64,000 nt of DNA from DYFT01 sp041695085 (lineage in GTDB: Bacteria > Bacteroidota > Ignavibacteria > UBA10030): assembly GCA_041695085.1 (NCBI GenBank), contig JBGFRO010000023.1, forward strand, positions 1 to 64,000, in the 5' to 3' direction. Every line of letters begins with the position of its first letter. Positions within the stretch are counted from its first letter, which is position 1. Of this stretch, positions 8,674-17,914 are shown one piece after another. A program made the translations under genes and the position numbers. The notes beneath the pieces were generated by a model that was not told the DNA's origin, made no database searches, and saw only the letters and a program-made list of their open reading frames with translations.

Positions 8674-10086
8674 ATGTTCACAATTTCCCAAAACAAACTA
8701 TCATTCGTTGTGCTGGTCGGGATCACCGCGGTGATCGCGGCTGGCTGTGCCAGTACTTCACCCGAAGTCGCCTTCGAACAAGTCCAGGCTGATATGAAAA
8801 AGCGTGGGGTTGACAGTGTCTATTGGTACACTGGACGGGGAGAGGATCGGCAAGTTGCAAATGTGATTGACCAATGGCTGAAAGAAGAGTTAACCCTCGA
8901 CAGGGCTGTGCAGATAGCGTTCTTGAATAATCGGCGCCTGCAAGCTGTCTATCAGAGTCTGGGCATCGCGCAAGCAGACTTAGTGCAGGCGGGATTACTG
9001 AGCAATCCGGTGTTCGGCGGAGATTATCTCTCTCCCGTGGGAACAAGCCCCGTTTCGGTTGGATTGAGGGTGACACAGAGCTTTCTGGAGATTTTCTATA
9101 TCCCGATGCGTAGGCGAATCGCCGAATCGCTCCTCGAGGAAGCGAAACTTTCCGTAACTCGAACTGTATTCGACGTGGAATATGAGACACGGGTCATGTT
9201 CTACCGGGTTCAGGCAAATGCTCAGCTTGTCGAAATGTTTGAGCAGGTCGTTCTTGCTACCGAATCTGGATACGACTTCGCTCGCCGTTTGCATGCTGCG
9301 GGCAACATCACGGACTTAGAATTCAATCAGCAGCGGGATTTGTTCGAGCAGGCTCGCATCGATCAGCGCCGGGCCGAGCAAAACCTCATTCATTCCCGTG
9401 AACGACTAAATCAATTACTGGGACTTTATGGAGAACAAATACATTGGAACATAGTAGGTCGCCTTCCGGAGCTTCCCGAAGAAGAAATCAATCTGGATCG
9501 ATTGGAGTCACGCGTTATTGAACAAAGCCTGGATCTTGTAATGGCGGCACAACGGATCACAACAGCCGGTCGGCTCCTTGGATATACTGAAGCCACTGCT
9601 CTTATACCGTGGTTGGATGTTGGTGCAGAAGTGGAGCGAGATGGTGACTGGTCAGCCGGTCCTCGGTGGTCGCTTCCATTCCCTCTCTTCGATCAAGGGA
9701 GAGCTCGTATTGCACGCAGCCTGGCGGAACTGCGTCAGGATCAAGAGTATTACACCGCTTTTGCTGTAGAAATACGTTCGATCGCGCGTGAATACCGCAC
9801 CCATCTCGAGGCAGCCAGAGAGTTAGTTCGTCACTATCGGCTGGTTCTTTTGCCACTGCGCGAGCGAATTACCAATGAGACCCAACTGCAGTACAACGCC
9901 ATGCAGGTGGGACTGTTCGAGCTTTTGCGTGCCCGTGAACGACAAATCGAGGCCGGCAGCGCGTACATCCAGGCATTATACGACTATTGGTCTGTACGAG
10001 CGGCTCTCGAGATATTAGTTCGAGGGCGGGTACCAAGACCATTCGAGACAATCGGGGGACCTGTTCCCTTCCGTGGTGCACATTAA
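8674..10086 (+). CDS. TolC-family outer-membrane efflux lipoprotein
   Basis: 470 residues with a lipobox (VIAAGC, Cys near 25). The rest is the duplicated helical-barrel layout of outer-membrane efflux proteins: LTLDRAVQIAFLNNRRLQAV near the start, long amphipathic helices, a first repeat ending near GLYGEQIHW, a second starting near LESRVIEQSLDLVMA, and FELLRARERQIEA in the last helix. It forms the outer-membrane channel of a tripartite exporter. No inner-membrane pump lies beside it, so it may pair with the RND pump at 21.2-24.2 kb or with a system outside the window. Confidence 0.88.
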   Translation: MFTISQNKLSFVVLVGITAVIAAGCASTSPEVAFEQVQADMKKRGVDSVYWYTGRGEDRQVANVIDQWLKEELTLDRAVQIAFLNNRRLQAVYQSLGIAQADLVQAGLLSNPVFGGDYLSPVGTSPVSVGLRVTQSFLEIFYIPMRRRIAESLLEEAKLSVTRTVFDVEYETRVMFYRVQANAQLVEMFEQVVLATESGYDFARRLHAAGNITDLEFNQQRDLFEQARIDQRRAEQNLIHSRERLNQLLGLYGEQIHWNIVGRLPELPEEEINLDRLESRVIEQSLDLVMAAQRITTAGRLLGYTEATALIPWLDVGAEVERDGDWSAGPRWSLPFPLFDQGRARIARSLAELRQDQEYYTAFAVEIRSIAREYRTHLEAARELVRHYRLVLLPLRERITNETQLQYNAMQVGLFELLRARERQIEAGSAYIQALYDYWSVRAALEILVRGRVPRPFETIGGPVPFRGAH

Positions 10087-10104
10087 GATGAAGGAGATTA
10101 GACA

Positions 10105-11445
10105 ATGAAAATCTCAAGAAGAAAAATGATACTCACCGGCGGTGCTGCTCTCGCTGGCAGCGCGTTCCTGCACTCAGCGGAGAAGGTTCAGGCGAAGGAG
10201 GTCCTTCAGTCGGAACGACGGAGCGCCCGGCCTGTATGGGAACAACCACCACTTGCGCCGGGTAAAGACTACACGCCCGTTGTCACACCCAATAATACAT
10301 CCCTGGAGTATCGAATCGTTAACGGCGTCAAGGTTTATCACTTGATTGCCGAGCCAGTGCGCCATGAGTTTGCACCTGGACTTCAAGCGAACTGCTGGGG
10401 ATATAACGGTCGGGTTCATGGACCAACCATTGAAGCTGTCGAGGGCGACCGCGTGAGGATTTACGTAACCAATCGCCTACCTGCACCAACGACAATTCAT
10501 TGGCACGGTGCCTTGTTGCCGAGCGGAATGGATGGTGTCGGTGGGCTCAACCAGCGTGTCATTCGCCCGGGTGAAACGTTCAAATATGAATGGACATTCC
10601 ACCAGCATGGCACCCTCATCTACCATTCGCACCACGACGAGATGACACAAATGGCAATGGGGCTGATGGGGATGCTCGTCATTCATCCACGTAATCCGCG
10701 CACAATCCCAAAAGTGGAGCGCGATTTTGCGTTGCTGCTGAGTGAATGGTTCATCCGTCCCGGCACGGAGCGGCCCGATCCCAACGTCATGGAAGGCTTC
10801 AATATTCTGACCTTCAATGCCAAAGCATTCCCCGGAACTTCCCCGTTAATCGTGCGACGAGGTGATCGCGTACGAATTCGCATTGGCAATCTCAGCGCCA
10901 TGAGTCACCACTCAATCCACCTTCATGGACACTTCTTCCGCATCGCTGAGACCGACGGGGGGCGTATCCCCGACAGTGCGCAGTGGCCCGAAACAACAGT
11001 GATTGTACCTGTTGGCTCGACACGAACCATAGAGTTTGTCGCCGATAATCCAGGTGATTGGGCTATGCATTGCCACATGACTCATCATGTTATGAATCAA
11101 ATGGGCCACGGTATCCCGAATCTGGTGGGTATGGACACGCGCGGGCTGGATCAGCGAGTCCAGAAACTTCTCCCCACGTATATGACCATGGGCGATCGCG
11201 GTATGGATGACCACGGTGAGCACGTCGAAATGGGGCATATGCCTGTTCCCAAGAATAGCATTCCTATGGTTGGCTCTTGGGGACCGCACGACTACATCAC
11301 CATGGGCGGGATGTTCACTATTCTCAAGGTGCGCGCACGTTTAGCGAGTTACGACAAAGACCCCGGTTGGTACCAAAATCCAGTCGGCACCCAGTCAATG
11401 CACGCAACGGCCGAAGAGTTGCGTCGTGATGGGATTAGAATGTAA
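10105..11445 (+). CDS. multicopper oxidase, Tat-exported, copper tolerance type
   Basis: 446 residues starting with a twin-arginine signal (SRRKMILTGGAALAGSAF). All copper motifs are present: HWHG at 132-135, HSH at 174-176, a third motif (HSIHLHGHF) near 269-277, and HCHMTHHVMNQM near 322-333 with the T1 Cys at 323. The Met/His-rich C-terminal part (GHMPVPKNSIPMVG and similar) is usual in CopA/CueO-like cuprous oxidases, which oxidise Cu(I) in the periplasm. The position inside a copper block agrees. A ribosome site (AAGGAG) precedes the ATG. Confidence 0.93.
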   Translation: MKISRRKMILTGGAALAGSAFLHSAEKVQAKEVLQSERRSARPVWEQPPLAPGKDYTPVVTPNNTSLEYRIVNGVKVYHLIAEPVRHEFAPGLQANCWGYNGRVHGPTIEAVEGDRVRIYVTNRLPAPTTIHWHGALLPSGMDGVGGLNQRVIRPGETFKYEWTFHQHGTLIYHSHHDEMTQMAMGLMGMLVIHPRNPRTIPKVERDFALLLSEWFIRPGTERPDPNVMEGFNILTFNAKAFPGTSPLIVRRGDRVRIRIGNLSAMSHHSIHLHGHFFRIAETDGGRIPDSAQWPETTVIVPVGSTRTIEFVADNPGDWAMHCHMTHHVMNQMGHGIPNLVGMDTRGLDQRVQKLLPTYMTMGDRGMDDHGEHVEMGHMPVPKNSIPMVGSWGPHDYITMGGMFTILKVRARLASYDKDPGWYQNPVGTQSMHATAEELRRDGIRM

Positions 11446-11498
11446 TATGGAATTCTCAATTACTGGCCTTTTCTGACCACCCATAGGGAAGATACCTC

Positions 11499-11990
11499 AT
11501 GCCAAGATTCTTGAAGTGGTCAGCAAGCATTCTTGTTGTCATCTTCTTGGGGGTTCAGTTCGTTCCAGTTGAGCGAACGAACCCGCCTGTCGATTCGACC
11601 ATGAGGTTCCAAGCGCGAGTAAACGTTCCCGCGCACATTGACGGCATCATCCGACGCTCATGTTACGATTGTCATTCGCACGAAACTCAATGGCCATGGT
11701 ACTCATATGTTGCACCCGCATCATGGCTCGTAACCACCGACGTCAAGAACGGCCGCAGAATGCTTAATTTCTCAGATTGGAGTTACGATAGGTTCCGCAG
11801 CGTGGGTCGGCTTGACCAGATGGCACAAGAGGTCCATCAGGGCCGCATGCCGCCGCCGCAGTATCTCATGATGCATCCCCATGCAAAATTGTCCGAGGCA
11901 GAAAAAACCTCGATTATCAACTGGGTGGAAGTTGTGCGGGAGGAGATCATGTATCCTCCAAAGGAAATGGATACAACCGCAAAAAAATAG
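11499..11990 (+). CDS. haem-binding domain (c-type) membrane-anchored protein
   Basis: 163 residues. An N-terminal membrane anchor (ILVVIFLGVQFVPV, 11-24) is followed by a single CYDCH haem attachment site at 55-59 and the family run SHETQWPWYSYVAPASW, which marks the small Haem_bd domain of Bacteroidota/Chlorobi. RMPPPQYLMMHP offers a likely sixth-ligand Met or His. It is followed two bases later by a CcmH-like gene, which fits maturation or electron delivery linked to the multicopper oxidase upstream; that link is inference. Confidence 0.85.
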   Translation: MPRFLKWSASILVVIFLGVQFVPVERTNPPVDSTMRFQARVNVPAHIDGIIRRSCYDCHSHETQWPWYSYVAPASWLVTTDVKNGRRMLNFSDWSYDRFRSVGRLDQMAQEVHQGRMPPPQYLMMHPHAKLSEAEKTSIINWVEVVREEIMYPPKEMDTTAKK

Positions 11991-11992
11991 AC

Positions 11993-12391
11993 ATGAAACT
12001 CGGCCGGAATAAATCTCGCTCATGGCATCCAGCGCTTGTTGCGTTGCTGATCATCGTGCCAATACTTGCGTTTTACGCCCTGGTGGAGATCCTTCGAGGT
12101 CCACCGGTTCATGTCAGAGACCGATTAGCCGAAGTCTTCAGCGAAGATTCTCTCATGGAGGAGAAAACACTGGAGATCGCATCGAAATTTATTTGCTCTT
12201 GCGGCTCCTGCGGCGAACTTCCTCTTGAGAGCTGTCCATGCCATCGTGCGGCTGAAGAGCGACAGTTCATAAGAGCGTCATTACAAGAGGGGTTGAACGA
12301 TTCAACAATCATTCTTCAACTGATACAGCGGTTTGGATGGCTAAAACGGGAGTACGAACAAGTGTATCAACCACAGTCCGCTGTAAAATAA
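11993..12391 (+). CDS. CcmH/NrfF-like Cys-rich membrane-anchored protein
   Basis: 132 residues with one N-terminal helix (ALVALLIIVPILAFYALVEI) and a periplasmic part. The Cys cluster CSCGSCGELPLESCPC (Cys at 68, 70, 73, 81, 83) leads into a helical pair, ASLQEGLNDSTIILQLIQRFG, that closely matches the CcmH layout (active Cys motif, then L-x-x-G-x-x-D-x-x-I and a terminal RYG-like box). Canonical CcmH has LRCxxCQ; here there are five cysteines, so the role may be thiol reduction of the neighbouring haem protein or copper binding. Both are inferences. Confidence 0.6.
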   Translation: MKLGRNKSRSWHPALVALLIIVPILAFYALVEILRGPPVHVRDRLAEVFSEDSLMEEKTLEIASKFICSCGSCGELPLESCPCHRAAEERQFIRASLQEGLNDSTIILQLIQRFGWLKREYEQVYQPQSAVK

Positions 12392-12425
12392 ACCAATTCA
12401 CTCAACTTATTTAGGAGAAACCGGT

Positions 12426-12947
12426 ATGAATCGCGTCAAATGGATGAGCGGGACTTTGTTGATGTGCTTTTTGGCCTTGAGTGTCCCTATGCAAGCACAG
12501 GAAAAGCAGAAGGACGAGAAGGCCACACATCAGCACCAGGAACAGGATGTCTACACATGCGAAATGCACCCGGAAGTAAAGTCCGATAAACCCGGCAAGT
12601 GCCCAAAATGTGGGATGAATCTGACGAAGTTATCGTCTGCCGAGAGCAACGTGGCAGAGGGTCAGAACCAGCAGAAAGTCAGTGCAGCTGAAAACATCAA
12701 AGAAGCAAAGCGACTTCTGTTTGTTGCAAAAGGACAATTAGCACGGGAGGGAAGATACAACTGCTGCATTGAAGTTCCCTGCAACCAATGTGCGATGGAC
12801 CACCAGAGCTGTCCCTGCTATGAGGATCTGAAAAACGGAAAGCCTGTGTGCAATGAATGCTACGGCGGCTGGCAGCGGGGCGAGGGGAAGGACAAAAAGA
12901 TCGACCCCAAGAAAGTGAAAACAAACTTCAGTGATCATAAACACTAA
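12426..12947 (+). CDS. exported heavy-metal-binding (HMBD) protein
   Basis: 173 residues with a signal peptide ending near MQA-QEK. Residues 42-66 are a heavy-metal-binding domain, YTCEMHPEV...GKCPKCGMNL, the same module found at the start of CusB-like adaptors and copper ATPases. A second Cys-rich part follows (NCCIEVPCNQCAMDHQSCPC, then CNECYGGW), which is not part of the standard domain. It has a ribosome site (TAGGAGAAA). It is a likely periplasmic copper or soft-metal sponge within the copper block. Confidence 0.8.
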   Translation: MNRVKWMSGTLLMCFLALSVPMQAQEKQKDEKATHQHQEQDVYTCEMHPEVKSDKPGKCPKCGMNLTKLSSAESNVAEGQNQQKVSAAENIKEAKRLLFVAKGQLAREGRYNCCIEVPCNQCAMDHQSCPCYEDLKNGKPVCNECYGGWQRGEGKDKKIDPKKVKTNFSDHKH

Positions 12948-12957
12948 GGAACTATCG

Positions 12958-13088
12958 AAGCGGAGGGCAATTCACACCGAAGCACTGGTGGTGCCTCCCT
13001 CACCGGTGCTTTATACATGCTGGCCCGCCAGGACTGCTTGCCGGGGCAGCAGAAAGGAGGAGTCAGAATTGCCCTCGCTTCTTTTTTC
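12958..13088 (+). ncRNA. structured leader RNA candidate upstream of the DUF4198 gene
   Basis: A long closing helix pairs 12958-12973 with 13066-13080 (AAGCG-AGGGCAATTC against GAATTGCCCTCGCTT, one bulged G). Inside are an 11-pair hairpin (12980-12990 with 13001-13011, one G-U), a short hairpin around CTGGCCCGCCAG (13020-13031) and another around TGCTTGCC..GGCAGCA (13035-13051). This amounts to a four-way junction. A T-rich run (CTTTTTTC) follows the helix at once, and the gene starts 67 bases on. It looks like a metabolite or metal riboswitch, but I cannot match it to the cobalamin or NiCo consensus from memory. Confidence 0.5.
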
Positions 13089-13146
13089 AAAGGTTTGTAC
13101 CATCACAAAGCACATTGAATTGAAACTTTCGAAAGGAGTTTATTCT

Positions 13147-13929
13147 ATGGGATCAAGAAGGCTGTTCCTAATGATTTATGCCGCCATCGTTTTGATGGCG
13201 ACGCAAAGCTTCGCTCACGATGCCTGGCTTGCAGCAAAATGGAACTCCAGCAAAACCAGTATTCTGATTTCACCCCTTGTTGCCGAGAAGTTTCCCGACG
13301 GCCAGCCAATCAAAGATTGGAGCCGCTTCATCGATCCCTCCGTGTATGTTCTCGGCGGCAGAATGTCGTCACTCAAAGGCGATCCATCAGACTCAACCAT
13401 CCTGGGAACAGCTCCTCCTGCTTCTCATCTCATAGCTACCGCGGGTGTGAAGCAGCGAGAGATCAAACTCAAGCGCGATTTAGCGCAACTCGTTCTTACC
13501 GAGGAGTTCGGGCTTACAAAAGAAGAGGCATTCACCTATCTCACACCGGGCGTGGAGGAGTTTCACGAAACCTACAGCCGCTTCTTGAAAACGGTCGTGT
13601 CTGTCGGCGGTGTGAAACCATCACCAAGAGATTCCGCTGTTGGACTCCCTTTGGAACTGGTATTGGTTTCCTGGGAACATGCGGCGCAGGGGAAAACGGC
13701 GGTTCGCTTCCGTGTTCTCGACAAAGGGAGAGCCGTTGCCAACGCCCCGGTTCGCGTTCTGCAACATGGCAAAACTACGATGGTTCGGACGGGATCGAAC
13801 GGCGAGGCACGAGCCGAAATCGACACGAGCCTGCCAGTCCTGTTCGCCTATATCAAAGTCACGAAAGTCAGTGACACGCAATTGAATTCACTTTGGACGA
13901 ATTTGGCAATCTATCATTTGGAGAGATAG
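13147..13929 (+). CDS. exported DUF4198-domain protein
   Basis: 260 residues from the ATG at 13147, which follows AAAGGAG at ideal spacing; the same frame is open from 12931 but that part reads through the structured leader. The signal peptide is at 1-23 (LFLMIYAAIVLMATQSFA-HDAW), and the mature protein begins HDAWLAAK as is typical of DUF4198 (related to the substrate-binding part of Ni/Co uptake, NikM-like). The C-terminal 90 residues form an Ig-like beta domain (GKTAVRFRVLDKGRAVANAP...). A role in metal handling fits the neighbours; the exact metal is unknown. Confidence 0.75.
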   Translation: MGSRRLFLMIYAAIVLMATQSFAHDAWLAAKWNSSKTSILISPLVAEKFPDGQPIKDWSRFIDPSVYVLGGRMSSLKGDPSDSTILGTAPPASHLIATAGVKQREIKLKRDLAQLVLTEEFGLTKEEAFTYLTPGVEEFHETYSRFLKTVVSVGGVKPSPRDSAVGLPLELVLVSWEHAAQGKTAVRFRVLDKGRAVANAPVRVLQHGKTTMVRTGSNGEARAEIDTSLPVLFAYIKVTKVSDTQLNSLWTNLAIYHLER

Positions 13930-14555
13930 TTCAAACTGGGCTCTACGCCTGCAAGATTCCTCTGGCCCGGCTTTCTTCTTTTTTCAGGATTCTTTCTGTC
14001 ACCCAATATCTTGTTGCATCACGGACTGGACAAAATCGGCAGCGTCTTGAATACAACAATGGAAGACCCCCAACAACGCCAGCATCTCTTAATGGCGTTG
14101 CTGCTCTTCATTGCAGGGAGTGTTGAAGTTCTTTTGAGGGCTGAGAGACTTAGGTCAAAAGGTTGGCGATTCGTCTGGCCGGCAGCCCTGACGACGATCG
14201 GCGTTCTCTTTCTTGTGTATACACAGCACGCACGAAGCCGCGATGTGGGCGTAATAGTGCATCGCTAGTGCCACTTCTAAAAAGAAATCTTGTGCCTTCT
14301 TCTAAAACTTATCAAACAAGGCAGTAGTGCCGCTCCAATTTGCACAGTTTTATGTCCGAAACACCATACTATTTATGGGAAGCGGCACTACCTCGGCGGC
14401 GTGCTCATTCTCGCCAGTATTGCGAACTCACTGGAAGTTATCCTGTGGGAAGATCATCGGTGGTTTACCTATGTGTGGCGAGCGATCTTGTTGGCATCGG
14501 CATCTTACTGCTGAGCTGCCTAGAACCTAAAGGCGCATTCAAGTCACAGATTTAA
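13930..14555 (+). pseudogene. frameshifted small membrane protein gene
   Basis: Translation continues in the frame of the DUF4198 gene after its stop and shows hydrophobic helices (FLLFSGFFLSPNILL, LLMALLLFIAGSVEVLL, WPAALTTIGVLFLVYT) up to stops at 14266 and 14278. It resumes with HYLGGVLILASIANSLEVIL and YVWRAILL, then jumps frame near 14490 to GIGILLLSCLEPKGAF and ends at 14555. Read together it looks like one four- to five-helix membrane protein of the metal block, broken by two stops and a frameshift. The upstream piece (about 85 codons from 14011) could still be made. Sequencing error is an alternative for the last shift. Confidence 0.55.
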
Positions 14556-14588
14556 CCACTCACGATAGTGCCGTACTAAATCCAGGAC

Positions 14589-17228
14589 TTAGTGCGTTGT
14601 TCCGACATGCTCCGGTTCTAATCTTAGAGCCTCCGCGAGAGTCTTGAGCAGCTTCTCCGCGGTGTACGGCTTCTCAATATACGGTATCTTCTGCTCGTTC
14701 AATATCGCCGTCCCTCGTTCGCTGTCCATCATACCACTCACAGCAATGATCTTGACCTCTGGGTTGATTCTTTGCAGCGAACGAATCGTAGCGGTCCCAT
14801 CCATAAAAGGCATGTTCATGTCACAGATAACGATATCTACGTCTGTCCAGTGCTGGGCAAAAAGGGAAACTGCCTCGGCTCCGTCGCTTGCCACGAGCGT
14901 CTTGTATCCGAACGCTTCGAGGGTGCTTTTCGCCATTTCCCGGAGACTTGATTCATCATCAATCACCAGAACCGTCTGCCCTTGACCAACAGGCAGGTGC
15001 TGCCGATCTCTTTCAGCCCGTTGGGTCTCTGAACTTGGAATCGCAGGTAGATAGACCTTGAACTGTGTTCCCTTCCCCTGCTCACTGTACACATCGACAA
15101 AGCCGCCGTGCCCCTTGATGATCCCAAGCACCGTGGACAGTCCTAATCCCGTTCCACGCCCTATGTCCTTGGTCGTGAAGAACGGCTCAAAAATCCTGCC
15201 GAGCGTTTCCTTGGACATTCCTGTGCCCGTATCAGCGACAGAAATCAAAACATGCGCACCGGCTTTCGCATCACGATGCACTTTTAGAAGATGATCGTCA
15301 ACCAGAACGTTTTCAGCAGCCATCGTAAGGATTCCGCCGGTCGACATGGCATCTCTTGCGTTGACGCAGAGGTTAAGAAGAACTTGGTGGAGTTGTGTCG
15401 CATCTCCCAAAACTGTCCAGAGATCGTTCGGCATTGCAACTCTCATCTGAATAGACTTCGGGAAAGTCTCCTTCACGATCGTCTCCATTTCCTGAATCAG
15501 AGCCTTCGGCTGGATGACCGATCGCTCTCCATCGGAGCCGCGGGCAAAAGTGAGAATCTGCTTCACGAGATTGGAGCCGCGGTTCACGGCCGCTTCCACC
15601 ATGTCGAGAATCTTTTCATTCGAGTGAGTCTGGCCCCCTTTACGGAGTACCTGGGCGGAGAGAAGAATCGGTCCTAAAATATTATTGAGGTCGTGGGCGA
15701 TTCCTCCCGCGAGGGTTCCCAAACTCTCAAGTCGCTGCGCCCGGAAGAGCTGTGCCTCAATCTTCTTCTTTTCGGTTATGTCCGTATTCACAGCGTAAAT
15801 TGCCTTTGGCTTCCCTTCAGCATCCCGTACCAGAGACCATTTCGTTTCAACATCAATCGGTTTCCCTCCTTTCGTTAGGTGCTTCCACTCTCCACCCCAC
15901 TCACTTTTTTGCATAACGTGCTCTTTGGCTCGATGATACATCTCGTGCAGCTCAGCCGGAAGGAGGTCAATCACTTTCTTTCCGGTAACCTCCTGCAAGT
16001 TCCAACCGTACATTCTCTCGGCACCTTTGTTCCAAAAGCTAATATAGTCATCAGGGTCGATGACCATGATGGCATCGGGGTCGACGTCCAAGAGTCTCGC
16101 CTGCTCGCTCAGCTTCGCTTCCCGGCTCTCGCGTTCAAGAATCAGCCGCTGGAGTGAATTCGCCATCTCGTCAAATGCCTGGCCCAATCTGCCGAGATCT
16201 CCATGACGTGCCTTGAGCCCGGTTCGAGCAGAAAGGTCCCCTGTCGCCATCCTCTTTGACACGTCAATAATAATGTTGACCTTGTTGACAACAATGGCGC
16301 TCGAACCGAGCCATGCGATGACAATGGCTATCAACATTACTAGCGCCAGTGACACAAGATTGCGCACGAGACTTGCATGGATTTCAGCAAAGACTGTCTC
16401 TTGAGAGATGCCAATACTCACATGGACATATCCTGCTTCTGGTGCCGCACGGAGCGGCGTGAACGCAACGATTCGCCGCACACCATCCTCACCGGTCGAT
16501 TCGGTGACACCTTCACCCTCGCGGAGAATCGTCTGTGTAAGTCTTGAGTCGGGAGCAATTCTTCCTACCCATGATTCAGAGTGAGGGTACGCAGCGAGAA
16601 TCGTACCGTTTCGGTCTAACAACGTAAAGGTCGATTGAGCTGGCAGTTCAACTTGTGAGGCAAAGTGAGCGAGGCGTGACAGATCCAACGCCGCATATAT
16701 GACACCCTTCATAGTGCTCGATTTGTCAATAATGGGGTATCCAAAATTGAGCGAGGATTTTCCCGTCAAACGCCCAATCTGATACTCGCCAACTGAAAAC
16801 GATTGAGTGGTGAGCGCTCGAACGAAATAAGGTCGGTCTGAGAGATTGATTCTCTCCTCGTAGGGAACGGCGCTGCAGACCACGTAGCCATCGGCTCCGA
16901 TGATACCGAGATTCGCATAGATGTCTCGGGACTTTAGGAGATCCTTCAGAAGCCTGCCACAGGAAAGCGTGTCCAACCTTTGAATAACCGGGAGCTGACT
17001 CAGCAACGAGAGAAGCTGTCGTGTGTTTTCGAAGTGGTCTTCCTGTTCTGCGGCAATGATCCGTGCGAGTTGAAGGGCGTTCTGGCGAGTCTGAAGCGCA
17101 AGTTGTTGACGCTGTTCCAGCGAGGTATACACGAACAGCAGGAACAACGGTAGCGCGGCGAGAAGAATCAATACGATTAGTTGCGTCCGCAGGCTGAGTC
17201 GCGGTCTGTCCTGTATCGGCATAAGCAC
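14589..17228 (-). CDS. hybrid sensor histidine kinase (Cache-HAMP-PAS-HisKA-HATPase-REC)
   Basis: 879 residues. TM1 is at 17-34 and a periplasmic double-Cache-like sensor at about 40-285 (SDRPYFVRAL, GYPIIDKSSTMKGVIYAALD). TM2 is at 289-308, HAMP at 309-365 and PAS at 375-495. HisKA has the phospho-His at 512 (LAGGIAHDLNN). HATPase_c has the N-box Asn at 623 (NLCVNARDAM), ADTGTGM and GTGLGLSTV. A receiver has the acceptor Asp at 803 (ICDMNMPFMDG). Cache domains usually bind small organic ligands. It lies downstream of the stand-alone receiver at 17485-17847 on the same strand; the two may form one phosphorelay. Confidence 0.95.
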   Translation of the reverse strand: MLMPIQDRPRLSLRTQLIVLILLAALPLFLLFVYTSLEQRQQLALQTRQNALQLARIIAAEQEDHFENTRQLLSLLSQLPVIQRLDTLSCGRLLKDLLKSRDIYANLGIIGADGYVVCSAVPYEERINLSDRPYFVRALTTQSFSVGEYQIGRLTGKSSLNFGYPIIDKSSTMKGVIYAALDLSRLAHFASQVELPAQSTFTLLDRNGTILAAYPHSESWVGRIAPDSRLTQTILREGEGVTESTGEDGVRRIVAFTPLRAAPEAGYVHVSIGISQETVFAEIHASLVRNLVSLALVMLIAIVIAWLGSSAIVVNKVNIIIDVSKRMATGDLSARTGLKARHGDLGRLGQAFDEMANSLQRLILERESREAKLSEQARLLDVDPDAIMVIDPDDYISFWNKGAERMYGWNLQEVTGKKVIDLLPAELHEMYHRAKEHVMQKSEWGGEWKHLTKGGKPIDVETKWSLVRDAEGKPKAIYAVNTDITEKKKIEAQLFRAQRLESLGTLAGGIAHDLNNILGPILLSAQVLRKGGQTHSNEKILDMVEAAVNRGSNLVKQILTFARGSDGERSVIQPKALIQEMETIVKETFPKSIQMRVAMPNDLWTVLGDATQLHQVLLNLCVNARDAMSTGGILTMAAENVLVDDHLLKVHRDAKAGAHVLISVADTGTGMSKETLGRIFEPFFTTKDIGRGTGLGLSTVLGIIKGHGGFVDVYSEQGKGTQFKVYLPAIPSSETQRAERDRQHLPVGQGQTVLVIDDESSLREMAKSTLEAFGYKTLVASDGAEAVSLFAQHWTDVDIVICDMNMPFMDGTATIRSLQRINPEVKIIAVSGMMDSERGTAILNEQKIPYIEKPYTAEKLLKTLAEALRLEPEHVGTTH

Positions 17229-17484
17229 CCCTTTTATGGTGACCCTTGTTCTAGGTGACTAAGTCATCCCTTTGCCGTAAATACCTTTGGCCAAATATAG
17301 CTCCCCATCAAACAGCCCGTAGGTGATGAAGGTCACCTTCAAGGGGGGTGGCAAAAACAGGAGAAATACTGAATGAAATGAGTCGAGGTACGCTATGAAT
17401 GAAGAAAATGAGAAAAGAACCGATGGAGTTTTGTTAACCGGAACAGAGCAGGATGGTGGAAAACATGGTGGAGTACAAGGTCTC

Positions 17485-17847
17485 TTATTCCGCCTTCATA
17501 AGCTCTTGAATGGCATGAAGAATCTGATCCGGCGTGTACGGTTTATGAATGAAGTGCCGCACCCCCTCAAGCTGGAGTTTAGATTTTGTGCGACTATCAA
17601 TATAACCACTTGCAATAATGATCTTCAGCGCGGGATTCAGTGCTCTCATCTGTTTGTACGCCTCGAACCCGTCGAGCTTTGGCATCTCGAGATCGGATAT
17701 CACAACCTCAATCTCAGGCCAAAACCTCCTGTACGCGTTCACAGCTTCAACGCCATCCCCCACGGTTATTACCTTGTAGCCTTTATCGCGGAGGAGCCAT
17801 TCCACAAGACTTCGCATCATCTCGTCATCTTCGATTAGCAAGATCAT
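17485..17847 (-). CDS. stand-alone response-regulator receiver protein
   Basis: 120 residues, all receiver domain: the acidic pair EDD at 6-8, phospho-acceptor Asp52 (VVISDLEMPKLDG), and the conserved Lys in FIHKPYTPDQIL. There is no output domain, like CheY or Spo0F proteins. The kinase at 14589-17228 follows on the same strand after 256 bases, so it may receive phosphate from that kinase or from its receiver. Its sequence resembles the kinase's own receiver (HKPYT versus EKPYTAEKLL), suggesting common origin. Confidence 0.93.
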   Translation of the reverse strand: MILLIEDDEMMRSLVEWLLRDKGYKVITVGDGVEAVNAYRRFWPEIEVVISDLEMPKLDGFEAYKQMRALNPALKIIIASGYIDSRTKSKLQLEGVRHFIHKPYTPDQILHAIQELMKAE

Positions 17848-17914
17848 CAGCGGCCCCGCAAAGAAATTGAGTTCTTCTTTTCTTACATTAATCTTTCAAG
17901 AGGAGATGACATGC

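Noticed and set aside
12958..13088. Cobalamin riboswitch as the identity of the leader RNA
   Set aside because: The conserved B12-box and GCCACTG segments are not found and the element is shorter than that class.
17395..17838. 147-codon plus-strand frame opposite the receiver protein
   Set aside because: Antisense shadow of a clear REC domain.
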